In this document: in pieces, positions 20,041 to 32,374 of the stretch | How positions within the stretch are numbered: the first letter of the stretch is position 1 | Layout of the letters: each line of letters starts with the position of its first letter | Source: Myotis daubentonii | Lineage: Eukaryota; Chordata; Mammalia; Chiroptera; Vespertilionidae | Direction of reading: 5' to 3' | NCBI RefSeq assembly: GCF_963259705.1 | Contig: NC_081847.1 | Location: forward strand, 85,992,485-86,056,484 | Length of the DNA stretch: 64,000 nucleotides | The notes under the pieces: model-generated | What the model was told of the DNA's origin: nothing | Seen by the model: only the letters and a program-made list of their open reading frames with translations | Databases searched by the model: none | Program-made: the position numbers and the translations under genes

Positions 20041-22239
20041 GTTCAACTTATTTTAATTTTACAATATTGCACACATAGAAAAGACTATACAACTTTGTAC
20101 ACCTATTGCTAGAAATAGAAATCCTCCAGTTAGGTTTTAATAACTGTCCTTAAAGGCACAAACCTGTCCCTCCACTTCCAGGTAGTTCTAGATTGTGACT
20201 TATCCCTTTGGAATAAATGAAAAATTGATAAACAACTTAATTTTGAAGAAGGAAATTTTTTATTCTCCCAGAATATGTGATTATTTTTGGAGGCAGAATT
20301 ACTAGAAAGCCCCACCAGCCACAAGAACTTATAAACCATGATTTTTGAAAGCTCTTCAGCCTGAAACAAAGTAAATAAATATCTCCAGCGTGATTCACTT
20401 CATGTGTCAGCAAAATCCTTTCTTAGGAACTTTGGCTCTTATGCTGATTTTTCTAAAGAACAATTGTTTTGAGGTCAAGGCCATTTTTATATTTCTACTG
20501 GCAAATTTTCCATTTATTTGAATTTGATGTGTTTTTGTTTTCAGCCTTTTTGGGACCATTTTGTCTGCTAATGAGATATATTATGCTGTGATTTTGGTAA
20601 AAGGTGAGAGCGACCGGGAGTTCAGATGAAGTTAACTGAACAAATTCCTTTCCTTGTCATAGAGACCAGCACATTGCCTTCAGGACGTGGTGGCAAGGAT
20701 GTTTTTGTTTGTTTTTATCAGCTCTGCAAAACTTTTTAGAGGACAGCTCGTTCAACAGAAAAAAAAAAAAGGGACAGAAAAGTTCAGAAATCTGATATGA
20801 TATTTGTAAGAGGAGAATGAAGGAGATGGTTGCATAAAGCACTTAGGAAGAGGAGGTGAGAAATATATTACAATGGAGTAACTACAGGGAACTGCTTTCA
20901 GCTTTCCAGATTGGAGGAGGGGAAATGAAAATGTTTTGACCAATTATTATGGGGTTCCACTATCCGCTTTATGGGACTCAAAGAGGGCTTTAATAACCCA
21001 CCCGTCTGCTATGTAGTAAAGCCAGTGAAATCTGTGCCACCCAAGTGACAAAGAGCCCGTTAGGGCATTCAGAGTAAGGAGAGAGACAATCATTTTACAC
21101 TGTGAGTGAGAATATGTCTGGTTACTAGTTCTGGGCATGTTGGGACCTAAATAACTGTTCATTTTTTCTATTCTTTACCATTTTCTTGAGCTGAATGGAG
21201 ACTAGAGACAAAAAAAAGACATAGATCCTTATTTTGTGGGGTCTCTGAATGAAGGGGGATGGGGAGCATGAGTCCAACATGAAAATGCTCTTAGTTTATT
21301 AAAGTATTTTAGTTAAAAGGCTTAAGTCTTGTTTCCAAATTTTTGTGCACGTTTTCATTCTTCAGATTTATTGAATTTGTAAATCCTGAGGACCCCACCC
21401 CCCCGTTTTTATGAGCAGTCTTTGAAAGTGAACCGGAAATGCATTTATGCAACAAGACGCAGTAAAAATCCTTTGGCTTCTCTCTTCACTTTATTCAGAA
21501 GCAGATCCCCAGGACCGAAGGTTTCTCTTATTTAACCATCACACAATACAGTGTTTTGCTCTACACTCCTGAATTCAGGGTTTGGTTTCCATATATATTA
21601 AATAACCTCTTATTTTCCGTTCCACCTTTCCTTTTGGTGAGAAATAATAAGAGCATTATTACAATTATCACCACGAGAAGCAATGTCAGATTTCAGTAAT
21701 CTGAAACGATGTTGCCTTAAGCTGAGATTATTTGAAATAAGATCTTTCCTCTCCAGTAACGGATACCTGGAAAAGGAGATGTAAGGCTGTAGACACAGGA
21801 GCACATATGCACATACAGTTATCATTATGGGGTAATCATAAGCTTTTTTCCCCCTGTAAGGACACACGATATTGTTAGTAGTGGTAAAGGAAGAAGTAGC
21901 AGGTTATTGGGGTGAGGGAAAGGATTTTTATTTTATACCTTGGAATATTATTTCATTAAAAAAAATAAGCACATATTTTTATTTAATAAGTAATTAAGGA
22001 GAAAAATTTAAAAAGTAGGAAAAAAAGAGAGAAAAGAGCATGTGAGATCCTGAAGCTCTGACCTTAACCTCTGGATGCCTTCCTCAATGGAAATTCTGGT
22101 TTTTATAAATCATCAGATCAAAATCTACAGGAACACGTGTTTAGCATACGTTGTGTATATCCCCCAGGGTTTTATGTGACTTATATCATGCAGCAGGCCA
22201 GTGTCTTCTCTGAGCCGCCCAGTGGCACTGTCCGGGATG
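20041..22239. other. Long unique stretch
   Basis: About 2.2 kb with no recognised lineage repeat or exon. AT-rich, with an A run at about 20759-20770. The part at about 21290-21560 looks unique and may be worth a conservation check. The small frames here are not protein-like. Confidence 0.4.
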
Positions 22240-22380
22240 TTGGGTCAGTATTAGATGAGTCCCATTTTACGGGTGTGGGTGGGATACTTAAGCCTGAAGA
22301 AGATGAGTGGCTTGTCTAAGATGATATAGTCACTACCTGGGATGGTCAGAACTAGAATCCAAGTTTGATTCCAAGTTTGC
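22240..22380 (-). repeat. MIR SINE fragment
   Basis: 'gtcccattttacgggtgtgg', 'gtggcttgtctaagatgat' and 'ggtcagaactagaatccaag' follow the reverse MIR order. Confidence 0.55.
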
Positions 22381-22759
22381 TTCTTTTAATCCTGATGGAG
22401 AGAAATGTACTATTTATCCTGGACACTCTTTTTTCAATACCCCAAGCTGCCTCCTCTCTGGTTTCATGCCATAGCATCTACTTCATTGTCTCTTAGATCA
22501 TGGTTAGCTGTGTAATTGTTTCCCTCATTAATTTTATCAGCATTGGCTGTCTCTCTCTTCTTTTTTTGTATCCTCACTGTGTCTAGTACATCATGGCGCA
22601 TGTATTAGTTACTTCATCTTTGTTTTATGAAACTGGAGACTCAAGATACTTTCTCCTAAATAATTATCCATTTTTAGGAAAACAAACTAATAAACTTAGC
22701 CATTTCCACAAGACGAATGTCATTGCCCACAAGAGAATTAGAACCACATGATGTTTGAG

Positions 22760-22915
22760 CTGGAAGAAAATCATCTTTGCGAGTATTTATTCTCTTGGTT
22801 TATAAACGAGGAACCCAAAGATCAAATAACTTGCTCAAGATCACACAGGCAATTAGGGTTGGTGCCCAGAGCCCAGTTTTCTTAACTTCCAGCCCAGCCC
22901 TCCTCCTGCTGCAAT
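22760..22915 (-). repeat. MIR-like SINE fragment
   Basis: 'aaacgaggaacccaaagatc', 'aacttgctcaagatcacaca' and 'cagagcccagttttctt' match the reverse MIR core and tail in order. Diverged. Confidence 0.55.
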
Positions 22916-23129
22916 AATCATTACAGAGAACAATTCTGTTGGTCATCAAACTTATAGATGAATGGCCAATGCTGGCAGAAAGTAGGTCACACGGAATTAA
23001 AACTCCAGCGGTAAGAGAAGAAGAGGTATTGAGCTTATTTCTCCAAGTTTTAATGAATGATTTTTTAGGTAGTACCTCTTTTTAAAGCAAACTTGCTATA
23101 TAAATGTCAGCATTTCTACAAAAGGATTG

Positions 23130-23301
23130 ATGGTAGGAATCTTTTTGCTGCCAAGGGCCATTTGGGTATTTATAACGGCATTCATGGGCCATCCACAATT
23201 ATCACCTTAAAAATTAGCCTGCTATATTTGGCCAAACATTTCATTACCTCCCTCCTAATGCCTTCACAGGGCCTGCAGGCCGGTTGTTCCCCACACCTGC
23301 T
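23130..23301. mobile_element. Probable bat hAT MITE fragment
   Basis: 'gccaagggccatttgggt', 'ttaaaaattagcctgc' and the right end 'ggccggttgttccccacacc' resemble a 'gggccgg...ttccccacccctg' hAT MITE known from bats. The left end was not found. Confidence 0.45.
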
Positions 23302-23611
23302 TCAGATGAGAAATATTTCAACCATGTACTTTTGTTATGGAGTAAAATTATTTTCACTTGTTGGGCAAATCAAGGTGCATAGCATCAAAGTTGTGAAATG
23401 AGAAATTAATAGTGTGTTCTCTCTGCTGGCTTCTTAAAATGGGAGCCACATCTGTCCCGCTATCCTCCCCTTCAGCAGGGAGTGGAGAACCCTCCAATTC
23501 CTAAATTCATCCCTGGGCACCTGAGTGCCCCCAAACCACTTCCAGTTTTCAAACATGATGAGAAGGGCCCCGAAAGATAGTTCTGTCTGAGGCCACCCAA
23601 AAAAAGCAACA

Positions 23612-23820
23612 GAGCCTGGCTGGTGTGGCTCAGTGGTTGAGCATTGACCCATGTACCAGGAGGTCATGGTTGATTCCTGGTCAGGGCACATGCCTGGATT
23701 GCAGGCTCAATCCTCAGTAGGGGGCGTGCAGGAGGCAGCCGATCAATGAGTCTCTCTCATCGTTGATGTTTCTAGCTCTCTCTCTTCCTCTCTCTGAAAT
23801 AAATTTTAAAAACACATTTA
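23612..23820 (+). mobile_element. Ves SINE
   Basis: Forward copy. Head 'gagcctggctggtgtggc' with a B-box region, then 'cagtagggggcgtgcaggag', a CT spacer and an AAATAAATTTT tail. Flanks share an A6-G-C pattern, consistent with an imperfect target duplication. Confidence 0.93.
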
Positions 23821-24297
23821 AAAAAGAGCAGAAGAAATTTCAAAGAGGGGGACCGTTTCCAAAGTGTGGGACAGTGGAGTCCTGGGTAGGATTCATTAAG
23901 AGAGGAGGCAGAGTGCAGTGTCCTGAAATAAGTACCTTTTGGACCAACCCCTGCTGGATCCATAGCGTCCTGGAAGGCACTGGCTCCACTGGGCATGGCT
24001 GTAAAGCCCACTGTGATAAGGATGGCTCTCCGGTTCATTTTGGTGTAACAGGGGTGTAAGATGGGCGCCGTAGGACAGCTGCGGTACGATAGTAGGAGCC
24101 TCCCCTGCAGCTCGGCCTCGTGCTGCACTTTCCAAACCTCTCTGCACACTGGCATCATCCAGGGACCCTTCACAAAACACTGATGTCTGTGCCCAGCCTA
24201 CCGCCCCAGAGCTGGTTGGTCTGGGAGATGTTCTGGGCTTTGGAATTTTTAGAGATGATTCTGAAGTGCAGGCGAGTTTGGAAACGAATGGTTTATG

Positions 24298-24331
24298 GAG
24301 TGGTTCTTTGGCTGTATTAGAATCACCTGGA
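24298..24331 (+). mobile_element. hAT-Charlie MITE stub
   Basis: 'gagtggttctttggctg' followed by 'ttagaatcacctggag' is the first 30 or so bases of a Charlie-type MITE. The rest is replaced by the alternating TA/CA/TG tract that follows. Text just upstream ('gatgattctgaagtgcagg') looks like the right end of another copy. Confidence 0.5.
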
Positions 24332-24482
24332 GATTATATACATATATAGGTATGTGTGAATAGATACCTGTATGTATATATGTATGCGCACATGCATGTG
24401 TATATGTATACATATGCACATACACACATGCATACATATGTGCACCACACACTCACACATGCATATGTACACCACATGTATG
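24330..24482 (+). repeat. Alternating purine-pyrimidine microsatellite
   Basis: About 150 bp of mixed TATG, CATG, CACA and TACA units, almost entirely alternating purine and pyrimidine. It is a compound simple repeat with potential for Z-DNA or cruciform forms. Confidence 0.85.
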
Positions 24483-24543
24483 CAGTCCTAGAAACTGATC
24501 TGTGTCATTTGGGACAGGGTCCAGACATCAATGTTATTTAAAA

Positions 24544-24718
24544 CCATGGTTCCCCCAAATTGGCTGCACATTGGAATCATCTGGAAATTTCAAATAATAC
24601 TAATGCCTGGGTCCCACTCCAGGAATTCTGGTTTAATTAGTTTAGGATCTGGTCTGGGCATCAGAATTTTTTCAAAGCTCTTTATGTGATTCCAATATGC
24701 AGCCAAGGTTGCAATCCA
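24544..24718 (+). mobile_element. hAT-Charlie MITE (MER5-related group)
   Basis: The two ends are inverted relative to each other: 'ttggctgcacattggaatca' at the left and 'gattccaatatgcagccaa' at the right. The middle has 'gcctgggtcccactcc'. The exact family name is uncertain. Confidence 0.7.
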
Positions 24719-25376
24719 GGAGGCAAGCGAGTGAAACCTGACTTACCTTGCACATAGTAGGTGCTCAATAACAATTAAGTATGAAATGAAAGATAGATGG
24801 GAGGGCTTATTAGAAATGTCAGTGGTGAAAAGCTGTACGTTCCTGGTTCCTTGGGCACCTCCGTGTGCCTGAGCACGTCATGCTGTGATTTGGGGTGGGG
24901 TGCGCATCGCCTTAGTGTAGCTCCCAGCGGGACTTTCTGTGGACCTGACTGCCAAGAGCTTCCCCATTGCTCTGTTCCCCATTGTTCCTACCTGTGGCAG
25001 GAGAGGCAGATCTGCCTGTCACAGTTCTGATGTTTGCAACATAGTTCTTTGGAGAAAAGAAACCAGACACCTGCTTCTGTAAGACCTAGGTGACGGAGTT
25101 AGCCCGAGGTGAACTCTGTCCAGGGCAGCAAGCCTCTGCCAGGGTCAGTGAGAACTCCCTGGAGTGGAGCTCGCGTTGCCTAGCTTCCTTTGTTCCCTAG
25201 GTGATTCTTGTTGATTCCAAGGGGTACTGGGAGGGGAGCATTTCTGCATCTGGCCAGTGAAGGCAGCTGCCTTCAGCCATGAAGGGGCCTGCCAGCCTGG
25301 AGAAGGGGAAACTGCCAGGCAGCTGCTTACAGAGCAGCATCTGAACTGCTTCCAAGGGTCTCTGAAGGCTCCAGAG

Positions 25377-25560
25377 CACTGGTTCTCAAACCCCAGTGTG
25401 CATCGGAACCCCCTGGAGGCGTCACACTCCGGCTTGCTGGGGCGGTGCCCTGATCTCTGATTCAGTAGTTACTGGGTGGGGCCCAAGACCTGGCACGTCT
25501 AACACCTTCCAGGTGATGCTTGATGCTGATGGTGCAGAGACTGCCCTTTGAGAACCACTG
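25377..25560 (+). mobile_element. MER5A hAT-Charlie MITE
   Basis: Left end CACTGGTTCTCAAA and right end TTTGAGAACCACTG form the terminal inverted repeats. The interior includes 'ctctgattcagtagttact' and 'ccaggtgatgcttgatgctg', as in MER5A. A near-perfect 8-bp target duplication CTCCAGAG/CTCCAGGA lies at 25369-25376 and 25561-25568. Confidence 0.9.
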
Positions 25561-25889
25561 CTCCAGGAGGAAGGATGCAGATACTACCCATGTTGTTTAG
25601 GGAAAGGACGTTATCTGATCGCTGCAAATCTACCTCATGGTCACAAGGCCAGGAATGGAAATCACTTCCCACCCAACTGTGACACTGATAAATTGACATT
25701 AAAAAAATAAATGATGAAACACCTATTACATGGCAAGTGTTATGCAAGCTTTGTTGCTGGATGGAGGAAGGCCATGCAGTTATTCACGGAGCAGCTACTC
25801 CCGGTGGGTGGGTGATGGCCCAGTAAAGGGACAGTCACAGTACCAGTCTCCATGCTCTGTGGAGGGAGTGCCCAGGCCCCATGGGACAC

Positions 25890-26260
25890 ACATGGGCAGG
25901 AGGGAGGGTGGCTCTAAGGAGGCTTCTAGGGGCAGGGGATGCCCGGGCAGAATCTCAGAGTATGACTAGGGTGTGGCAGCTGAAGAAGGTGGGCAGTGTT
26001 CCAGGAGTGGCATGGGCAAAGGTGAGCGAGCCTGGTCTGGGGAGCCACACATGGTTTACAGTGACGAGGGAAGAGTTTGAGGGGTGAGGGAGCTTCGTGT
26101 GGACAGGCAGGCAGAGTGGGATGCCGGGGGGGGGGGGGGGGGCTGTCCTCCAGGGGGAGGAGCCAGGACTGATCTGTAAAGCAAGGGAAGCTGTGGAAGG
26201 GTTTTAAGCAGGCAAGTAGCACGATCAGATTTGCCGGCAAGTCAAACAGCCGACTGGAGG
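25890..26260 (+). repeat. Old interspersed repeat, same family as 140-705
   Basis: 'gaagggttttaagcaggc' followed by 'agcacgatcagatttgc' parallels the text at about 190-250 and is the best-preserved phrase of that unnamed family. It contains an uninterrupted run of 17 G at 26126-26142, which is likely to be length-variable. Confidence 0.5.
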
Positions 26261-28320
26261 GAGTGTGCTCCTGAGGGAGACACAGGAGGCTGTTACTGGA
26301 GGCCCCGTGGGAAGGGATGAGGCCATGGGGGACGTGACCTTTACGTCACCTTGCCCTTGCATCACCCTCTTGCCTCTGCTGAATGTTTCCAGCTTTTCTG
26401 AGCCATTTCCAACAGTGCGTGGACTAGCATTGTGAGCACCTACTGTGTGTGCTTTTAGAGGGGAACCAGGCAATCATTCCTGTGCTTCCCCTACACAGAT
26501 ACTATTGTTCAAGAAACTTTAAGTGAAGTTGAATGTCAAGGGCAACCTTGGAGTGGATGAACCTCAAAAAAGCAACCACAAGAGGGGCCTGTGTGGAAGG
26601 CCGGGGAGCAGGCCCATTTACTCAGCCTGGATGAGGTCAGGGAGTGATGCTCTCTGCAAGTTGTGTAGCTCTGATTTTTTAAATTTTATTTCGTGTGTGT
26701 GTGTTTATGTTTTGGTTCTAGCTGGGAGTCATGCTTTCCTCTCCTGCTCCTACCTGAAGAGGTAGTCCAGCCGCCTGCTGGCAGCGCATTTCCCTACCCG
26801 CCAGCCCTTCAGTTTGGGGGTGAGTCTGACCCAGGGCAGTCTCCTAAATTCATGGCACTCTCATAATGGCTCTAGTACCGGGCATCAAGGAGGGACAGGA
26901 TGTCCACAGCCGATCAGACCCACTCCTCACCCAGGGCAGTCATGAGCGATTGTGCCTGGAGGACATCGTGAGGAGGGCTGCAGCGAGCTAACGGTGCCCT
27001 AGGGACAAATGCAGGAGTTGGGGAGTGAGCTCTCCTCTGTCCCTGGCCCGACTTAAACAAGAAAAATCAACAGTGATGGAGTTCACTTGCCTACCTCTCA
27101 CTCACTTCGCCTGCTAATGAAAATGTCACTGTGGTTTCCCCGCCAAGGGCTCTTCGTCACCTGTGATTGAGACATCTCCAACAAGTGGCTGTTGGGGAAT
27201 TCGGTTCCAACAGGTCTCATCAGCACCCAAAGAGCCTCCCGGGGACTTTGCGGGCACCAGGTCCCCCGTTGAGCCCCTTCTTCCTTCAGGCTGGGGCGTG
27301 TCACCAGCAGCCAAGGTTGGGCTTCCTCAGAAGACTGAGTGGGCTGCTGCTGGGGAGGCCAGGGTGGCCCCGAATAGACTGATGACCAGTGTCAGTGAGC
27401 AGTCTTTGCTCTGAGGCAATGGCAGCAAGATCGACTGGTCCCCTATGTCAAGGTGGCTTTGTGGCTTCACACCAGCACCGCAGATGTGCGAGGAGAGTGC
27501 AGACGGGGCGCTGGCTGCCGGCCTCAGGTTGGAAGAGTGGGCAAGGGCAGAAAGTAATGGGCGAGATCCATTGTTGATGTTTGCCCTGGTGGCTGGTCAG
27601 GGGAGGCGAGGTGCTGTCCAAAGAGATGCAACCTGAGTGCCTCCCTGAGGACTGCCCAGGCAGTTTGCTAATGACCTGGCCCAACTGGGATTCTCTTGCT
27701 GGGGAGCTGCTGACATGTTTGGCCAAATGTCCAAGGAGATTTTCATTGACCTTTGGCTGGCCACGCGGAGCTGCTTGTCTCTGAATGAAGTGCGCCACAT
27801 GGTGGGTGCCATCTTGAAAGTCTGTTCTTGGGTCACTTGAGGGGGACTCTGCCTTCTCTGTCTCTCTCTTTCATGGTGTATGCTGGCAGCTCCGCTCAAT
27901 GGACCAGCACTAGAATACAAACTGTCTTATTCTCTAATGACATTGACTGTGCGAGTCCTGTTTCCTCGGGTACATGGTTAACCTTAAGGACAGGAACCTA
28001 AACTGATCACAGAACTTTTGTACCACCCTCTCGCTTTCCGTTTCGCTTACTGTTGTGCAGTAGCTGTCGTACAACTGGCTGCTTGATGGAAGAGCCTGAA
28101 TTCCCTTTGGCTTTGAGCCAGCTCATTTCCGCACACGTCTGCCTTTCCATCGAGTGCTGATCGTGGGCCTTTCACCTCATCCTCACCCACGAGGAGTACA
28201 GGATACACTCGTGCACCCTTCACTTCATAAGCAATATGGCTCATAGCTTGCATATTCATTCTGGGTCCTCTCAATGTTCCAAAAATGCTCTAGTGTTTTT
28301 CCTTAAGTGAAGAAATAAGA
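26261..28320. other. Long unique stretch
   Basis: About 2 kb with moderate GC and overlapping short frames on both strands (27100-27920) but no recognised protein, splice-bounded exon or lineage repeat. Confidence 0.4.
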
Positions 28321-28324
28321 TGTA

Positions 28325-28805
28325 GTGATTGTCTATTGCTGTGTAACAAACAGTTCCACCGTGTAAAAGCTTAAAACAGCAAGCATTTGTTATCTTACAG
28401 TTTCTATGGGTCAGGAAAGCAGCTTGGCTGGGTGGTTCTAGCTTCAGGCCTCTCATGAGGTTGCAGACAAAATGTTGGCTAGGACCACAGACCTCTGAAG
28501 GCTTGCCCTGGGTAGGAGGGGCTGCCTTCAAGTTCACTCTTAGGGCTGCTGGTTAGAGGCCTCGGTTGCTCTCTGTGTGGCCCCTCTTCAGAGGCCCATA
28601 CAACACAGCAGCTGGCTTCCCCCGAGCAAGTGATCCAAGAGAGAGACACCAGGAAGTTGTAGTGCCTTTGATGACCTAGGCTCTGAAATCACCTGCTACC
28701 CACCCCACTTCCCCCTCTGTTTATTAGGAGTGAGTCAAGAGGTCCAGGCTACACTCAAAGAAAAGGGAGTGTCAGATAAATTTTGAACATATTTTAAACC
28801 ATCAG
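28325..28805. repeat. Old LTR-like mammalian repeat
   Basis: 'tctattgctgtgtaacaaac', 'tctatgggtcaggaaagc', 'ctcatgaggttgcagac' and 'agcagctggcttcccc' are in the order of a common MaLR/MLT-type repeat seen in reverse. The family is not certain. No internal frame. Confidence 0.5.
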
Positions 28806-30004
28806 ATAAAGTATGGCTCCTGAGTTTGACCAAGTGGATGAGCAGAGATGGCTGAGTCTGTCCTCTGCTAAGGACTCACTTCCCCATGTGGGCTTGGGGT
28901 CTGTCTGGGAAACTCCGTGAGCCTGTGGCTTGAGAGTGGAAAAAGGTTGGGATCCGCGGTTACAGAATTTAGTCTGAGTGTGACTGACTAGGATATTATA
29001 AAGGCCTCACAATGTTCAGTACAGTTACTTCAGGCAAGTGCTTCTATATGTTCGTGGAAATAGGACTAAGATGCAAAGATATGCATTTTCAACTTGAATC
29101 TCAGTTAGTGGTGTAAAAACTTGCTATTTGCAGCCAGTGGAGGGACCACCAGGAAATGTGTTTTGGCCCCGCCCTGGTCTCGGCTTCCTGTTTGGAGGGG
29201 TTTGAGCTCATTCATTCATGCACCTGAGCATTATGTAGGAGGGATAAGGGCAGCGCTCATATCAGCTGCTGAGGTGCTCCTATGATGCCCCCTCAGATCA
29301 GAGCTGATCAGGAGGGGGACAGTTTAGGGCCCCATTAGCAGTCCGTGGACCCATCAATCCAGCTCAGACCACCTCACCAGTTAATGAGGACATTCTCTTA
29401 AAACAACTAATGGGCTTTCTTGCTGTGCTAAAATTAGAGCTGGAAGGTAAACATAGATATATCATTGGAGTGGAATAATGTTAAGCCACATGGAAAAATT
29501 CTAGTGTGGATTGTCATTCTGTTGTCCTTGGAGTTCTTGGACGGTGTGTTCTGGTTTGCTGGGGACACTCTCAGCACAGTTTGTTGTCCCTGGGTAATTA
29601 TTAATGTCTCCTTTTACTTTCATAAATGTTCAGGTTTGAGTGGTAAGTTTTATGGTCTTCAAAGAATAGAGCTCAGCACTGAGTAGGCACTCAAGAAAGG
29701 TTAATTCCCTTCCTGGGCAAACCAGCAACCTCTGCAGAGAAGTAACCGCACAAAGTGCATTTTGTGCTTTTAACAAACCTATTCTTGACACCAGAAATCA
29801 AAATCAGGGCTTTTTCCTTGAGTAAGCGCTTCTTTTGTAAAGTAATAACGCTTATTCAGATTCATATTGGCACCGTCATTGACCTGGCTTCTGCTGGCTT
29901 TGGATTTGGCTGAGCTCATAGGGAAAGAAGCCTGTGAGTCTTCATGGACGAATCCGTAAATGCCTCACAATAACATCGTCCACTGTATGTATCAGTTAGT
30001 CAAT
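28806..30004. other. Unique stretch
   Basis: No recognised repeat, exon or RNA gene. An open frame at 29465-29686 translates to hydrophobic-rich text without family resemblance. Confidence 0.4.
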
Positions 30005-30160
30005 CATTTCTCATGCACGACTGTACCTCACAGCAGCCCTGTTCAGTGGGAGAGTCTGGGGAACTAGAGATACAGAGAGGATCCCACAACTAATTAATAA
30101 TAGGCCTAAAACTGGAACCCAGGTTTCCCACCTTAGATTCTACATTCTTCCCTTAATCCT
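30005..30160 (-). repeat. MIR SINE fragment
   Basis: 'aactagagatacagagagg', 'cctaaaactggaacccagg' and the following T-rich part follow the reverse MIR layout. Confidence 0.6.
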
Positions 30161-30279
30161 GCCTCTTTGTAGATGTTCCCATCAGCTGTATCTGGCCATG
30201 CCATGCTCATTTAAGATGTTTCTCTTAACGCCCAGGAAAGTTTAGGAAATCGATGAAGTTGTGGCATGATGACCTAGGT

Positions 30280-30476
30280 CAGTGGTCGGCACACTGCAGC
30301 TGGCGAGCCACATGCGGCTCTTTGGCCCCTTGAGTGTGGCTCTTCCACAAAATACTACGTACAGTGCGATTGAAACTTTGTGGCCCATGCGCAGAAGTCG
30401 GTATTTTGCGGAAGAGCCGCACTCAAGGGGCCAAAGAGCCGCATGTGGCTCGCGAGCCGCAGTTTGCCGACCACTG
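30280..30476. mobile_element. Palindromic non-autonomous hAT element
   Basis: 197 bp beginning CAGTGGTCGGC and ending GCCGACCACTG. Inverted-repeat arms of about 75 bp ('gagccacatgcggctctttg' on the left, its complement on the right) leave a loop of roughly 45 bp. A 7/8 target duplication ACCTAGGT/CCCTAGGT lies at 30272-30279 and 30477-30484. 8-bp duplications are diagnostic of hAT insertion. It has no coding capacity. Elements of this form are abundant and young in vesper bats. Confidence 0.96.
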
Positions 30477-30579
30477 CCCTAGGTGACAATGCAGAATTTG
30501 GTTACTCAAGGACCTGCATTGTGGCTAGCGTATTCATTTAGTTTGGCCAAGGAGCCCCTTCCTTAAAGAACCCTTCCCT

Positions 30580-30810
30580 TTATTTAGTGCTTTTTTGGTT
30601 CACAAAGCACTTTATGTGCAGTGTCTATTTGCAGCCGTGTTTGATGCATGGGGAGCCTGGGCACAGGTTACTGTCAGAGGTCTTGGTATTACCGTTTCTG
30701 CCCAGAAGCTCAGAAAGATTAACGGGATTACTCAAGGTGACACATCTAGTAAATGGCAGCGTGGGCTCCGCGCTCAAGTATTTCTGATATTTAGCCCTCA
30801 TTACTGATTT
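30580..30810 (-). repeat. MIR SINE
   Basis: Starts 'tttatttagtgctttttt', continues 'cacaaagcactttatgtgc' and 'ggtgacacatctagtaaatg'. This is the reverse MIR order, diverged. Confidence 0.62.
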
Positions 30811-31894
30811 CAAAGAGTTCCTCCAGCATGATATCAAAACTGGGAGAGATGTTTGATTCTAGGGCAGTGGCTTCAGAATGAGCACCTCACGAAATGCTGA
30901 GATTGAGTCTCCTCTATGAAGAGGGGTGAGTATACCTTCTGACCGCCACAGGGGTGAGACGTGCAGCGGCCACTCACAGGGCTCAGATGATTTTAATCGA
31001 CCCAAAGGGCCTGCGAAGTTAATTAAGCAGCTCATTTTCAAATGGAGCCAAGTGGGCAGAAGGCGATCAGAGAAGGACAAAGGACTTAGGAATGAGAGTG
31101 TTTTTAAGGCCTGCATGCCCTGCCAATCATGGATAAGAAATGCTGTAGGGGAAAACCAGAGGCCCATGAGGGTGAGAAAAGATAAAGGCTCAGCGAAGAG
31201 TTCAAACACATGGCAAATGGCTCCTTCTCCAGGGAAGCTGTGTTTGGTTCTTTATTTGGAGCAGGAGGAATAGAGGGGTAAGAAGTTTTAGACAAATACA
31301 AATCCGTGAAGACCAGAGCTGCAGAAGAAACAGTGCCCGGCATGGAACTGAGGACAAAAACACCCATTTCCTCTGAGTTAGATAATTCTATTCCTCCTTT
31401 GCTAGATCTCAAGAGAATCAGACACTGGCTCACATAGACGGGGAAGCAACTGACTCATGTAGTGAGCAAATTACTTATGACTCCTCTTGGTGTCTTCTTT
31501 TCCTTCTTCCTGTTTTATTCTCCATCCCTTTTGTGTGCCTGAGGACATGGACGGACTTAGATTTCCTTACACTAGTTAGAGGCGCTCGTTTCCAAGCATG
31601 TGAGGAATTGTTTGATTGAAAGAAGTAAGAATGTACGTTGATTGAGGTGAGCAGGCCGCCATGCCTGTTGTTTTCTTCATAACGTCTGAAGGAGTTGCCT
31701 TAGCATCATTGGCTGTTGGAACTGGAAAAAGGAGCTTTAGAGACTGCAGTTCAACTTTCCATCTGACGCAGGAGTCTTTTCTGCAGCTACATGAGTAGAT
31801 GACAATTCAGATGTTTTGGAACAGTTTCCGAGGGAAGAATTTGCTGTCTCAGGAGGTTGCTCACTCCATTTCTAAATGCGTTAACCTACTAATT
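30811..31894. other. Unique stretch
   Basis: Frames on both strands (30859-31433) overlap one another and have no family features. Nothing else recognised. Confidence 0.4.
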
Positions 31895-32130
31895 CTTACT
31901 AGTAGAGCACCTGCTGTGTCCCAGGCATACACTGTGTGAGTCCTTTACAATTATTGTCATAGATCCAACACGACCTTTATCCCTATTTTACAGACAAAGA
32001 AGTTGAGACACAGAGAAGTTAAGTGACTTGCCCAAGGCCACACAGCTAGTAAGTGACAGGGATGGGATTGGAACCCAGGCAGTCTGACTCCGCAGTCTGT
32101 GCACTACTCACCGGCATTGCTGCCTCTCTG
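31895..32130 (-). repeat. MIR SINE, well preserved
   Basis: 'gagcacctgctgtgtcccag', 'attttacagacaaagaag', 'aagtgacttgcccaaggcca', 'cacagctagtaagtgacagg' and 'ggaacccaggcagtctgact' give almost the full reverse MIR. Confidence 0.92.
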
Positions 32131-32374
32131 TTAAGACATCTCTAGTAATTATTGTTTTTCTCTTACTTTGCATCAAAATTGGCCTCTTGCAGTTTCTACC
32201 CCAGTGCCCTTCATGTGATGATTCATCAAGCATTTTCAGACAAACGGTCATGTCTTCCTATCATCTTCTCTTCTGCGGGATGCCATCTTTAGTTCTCTCA
32301 CGAATTTCTCACGTGGCATGATTTCCAGGTTTCTGGTGCTTCTTCTGGTTGTATGTCAATTTCAGATAGCCTGG

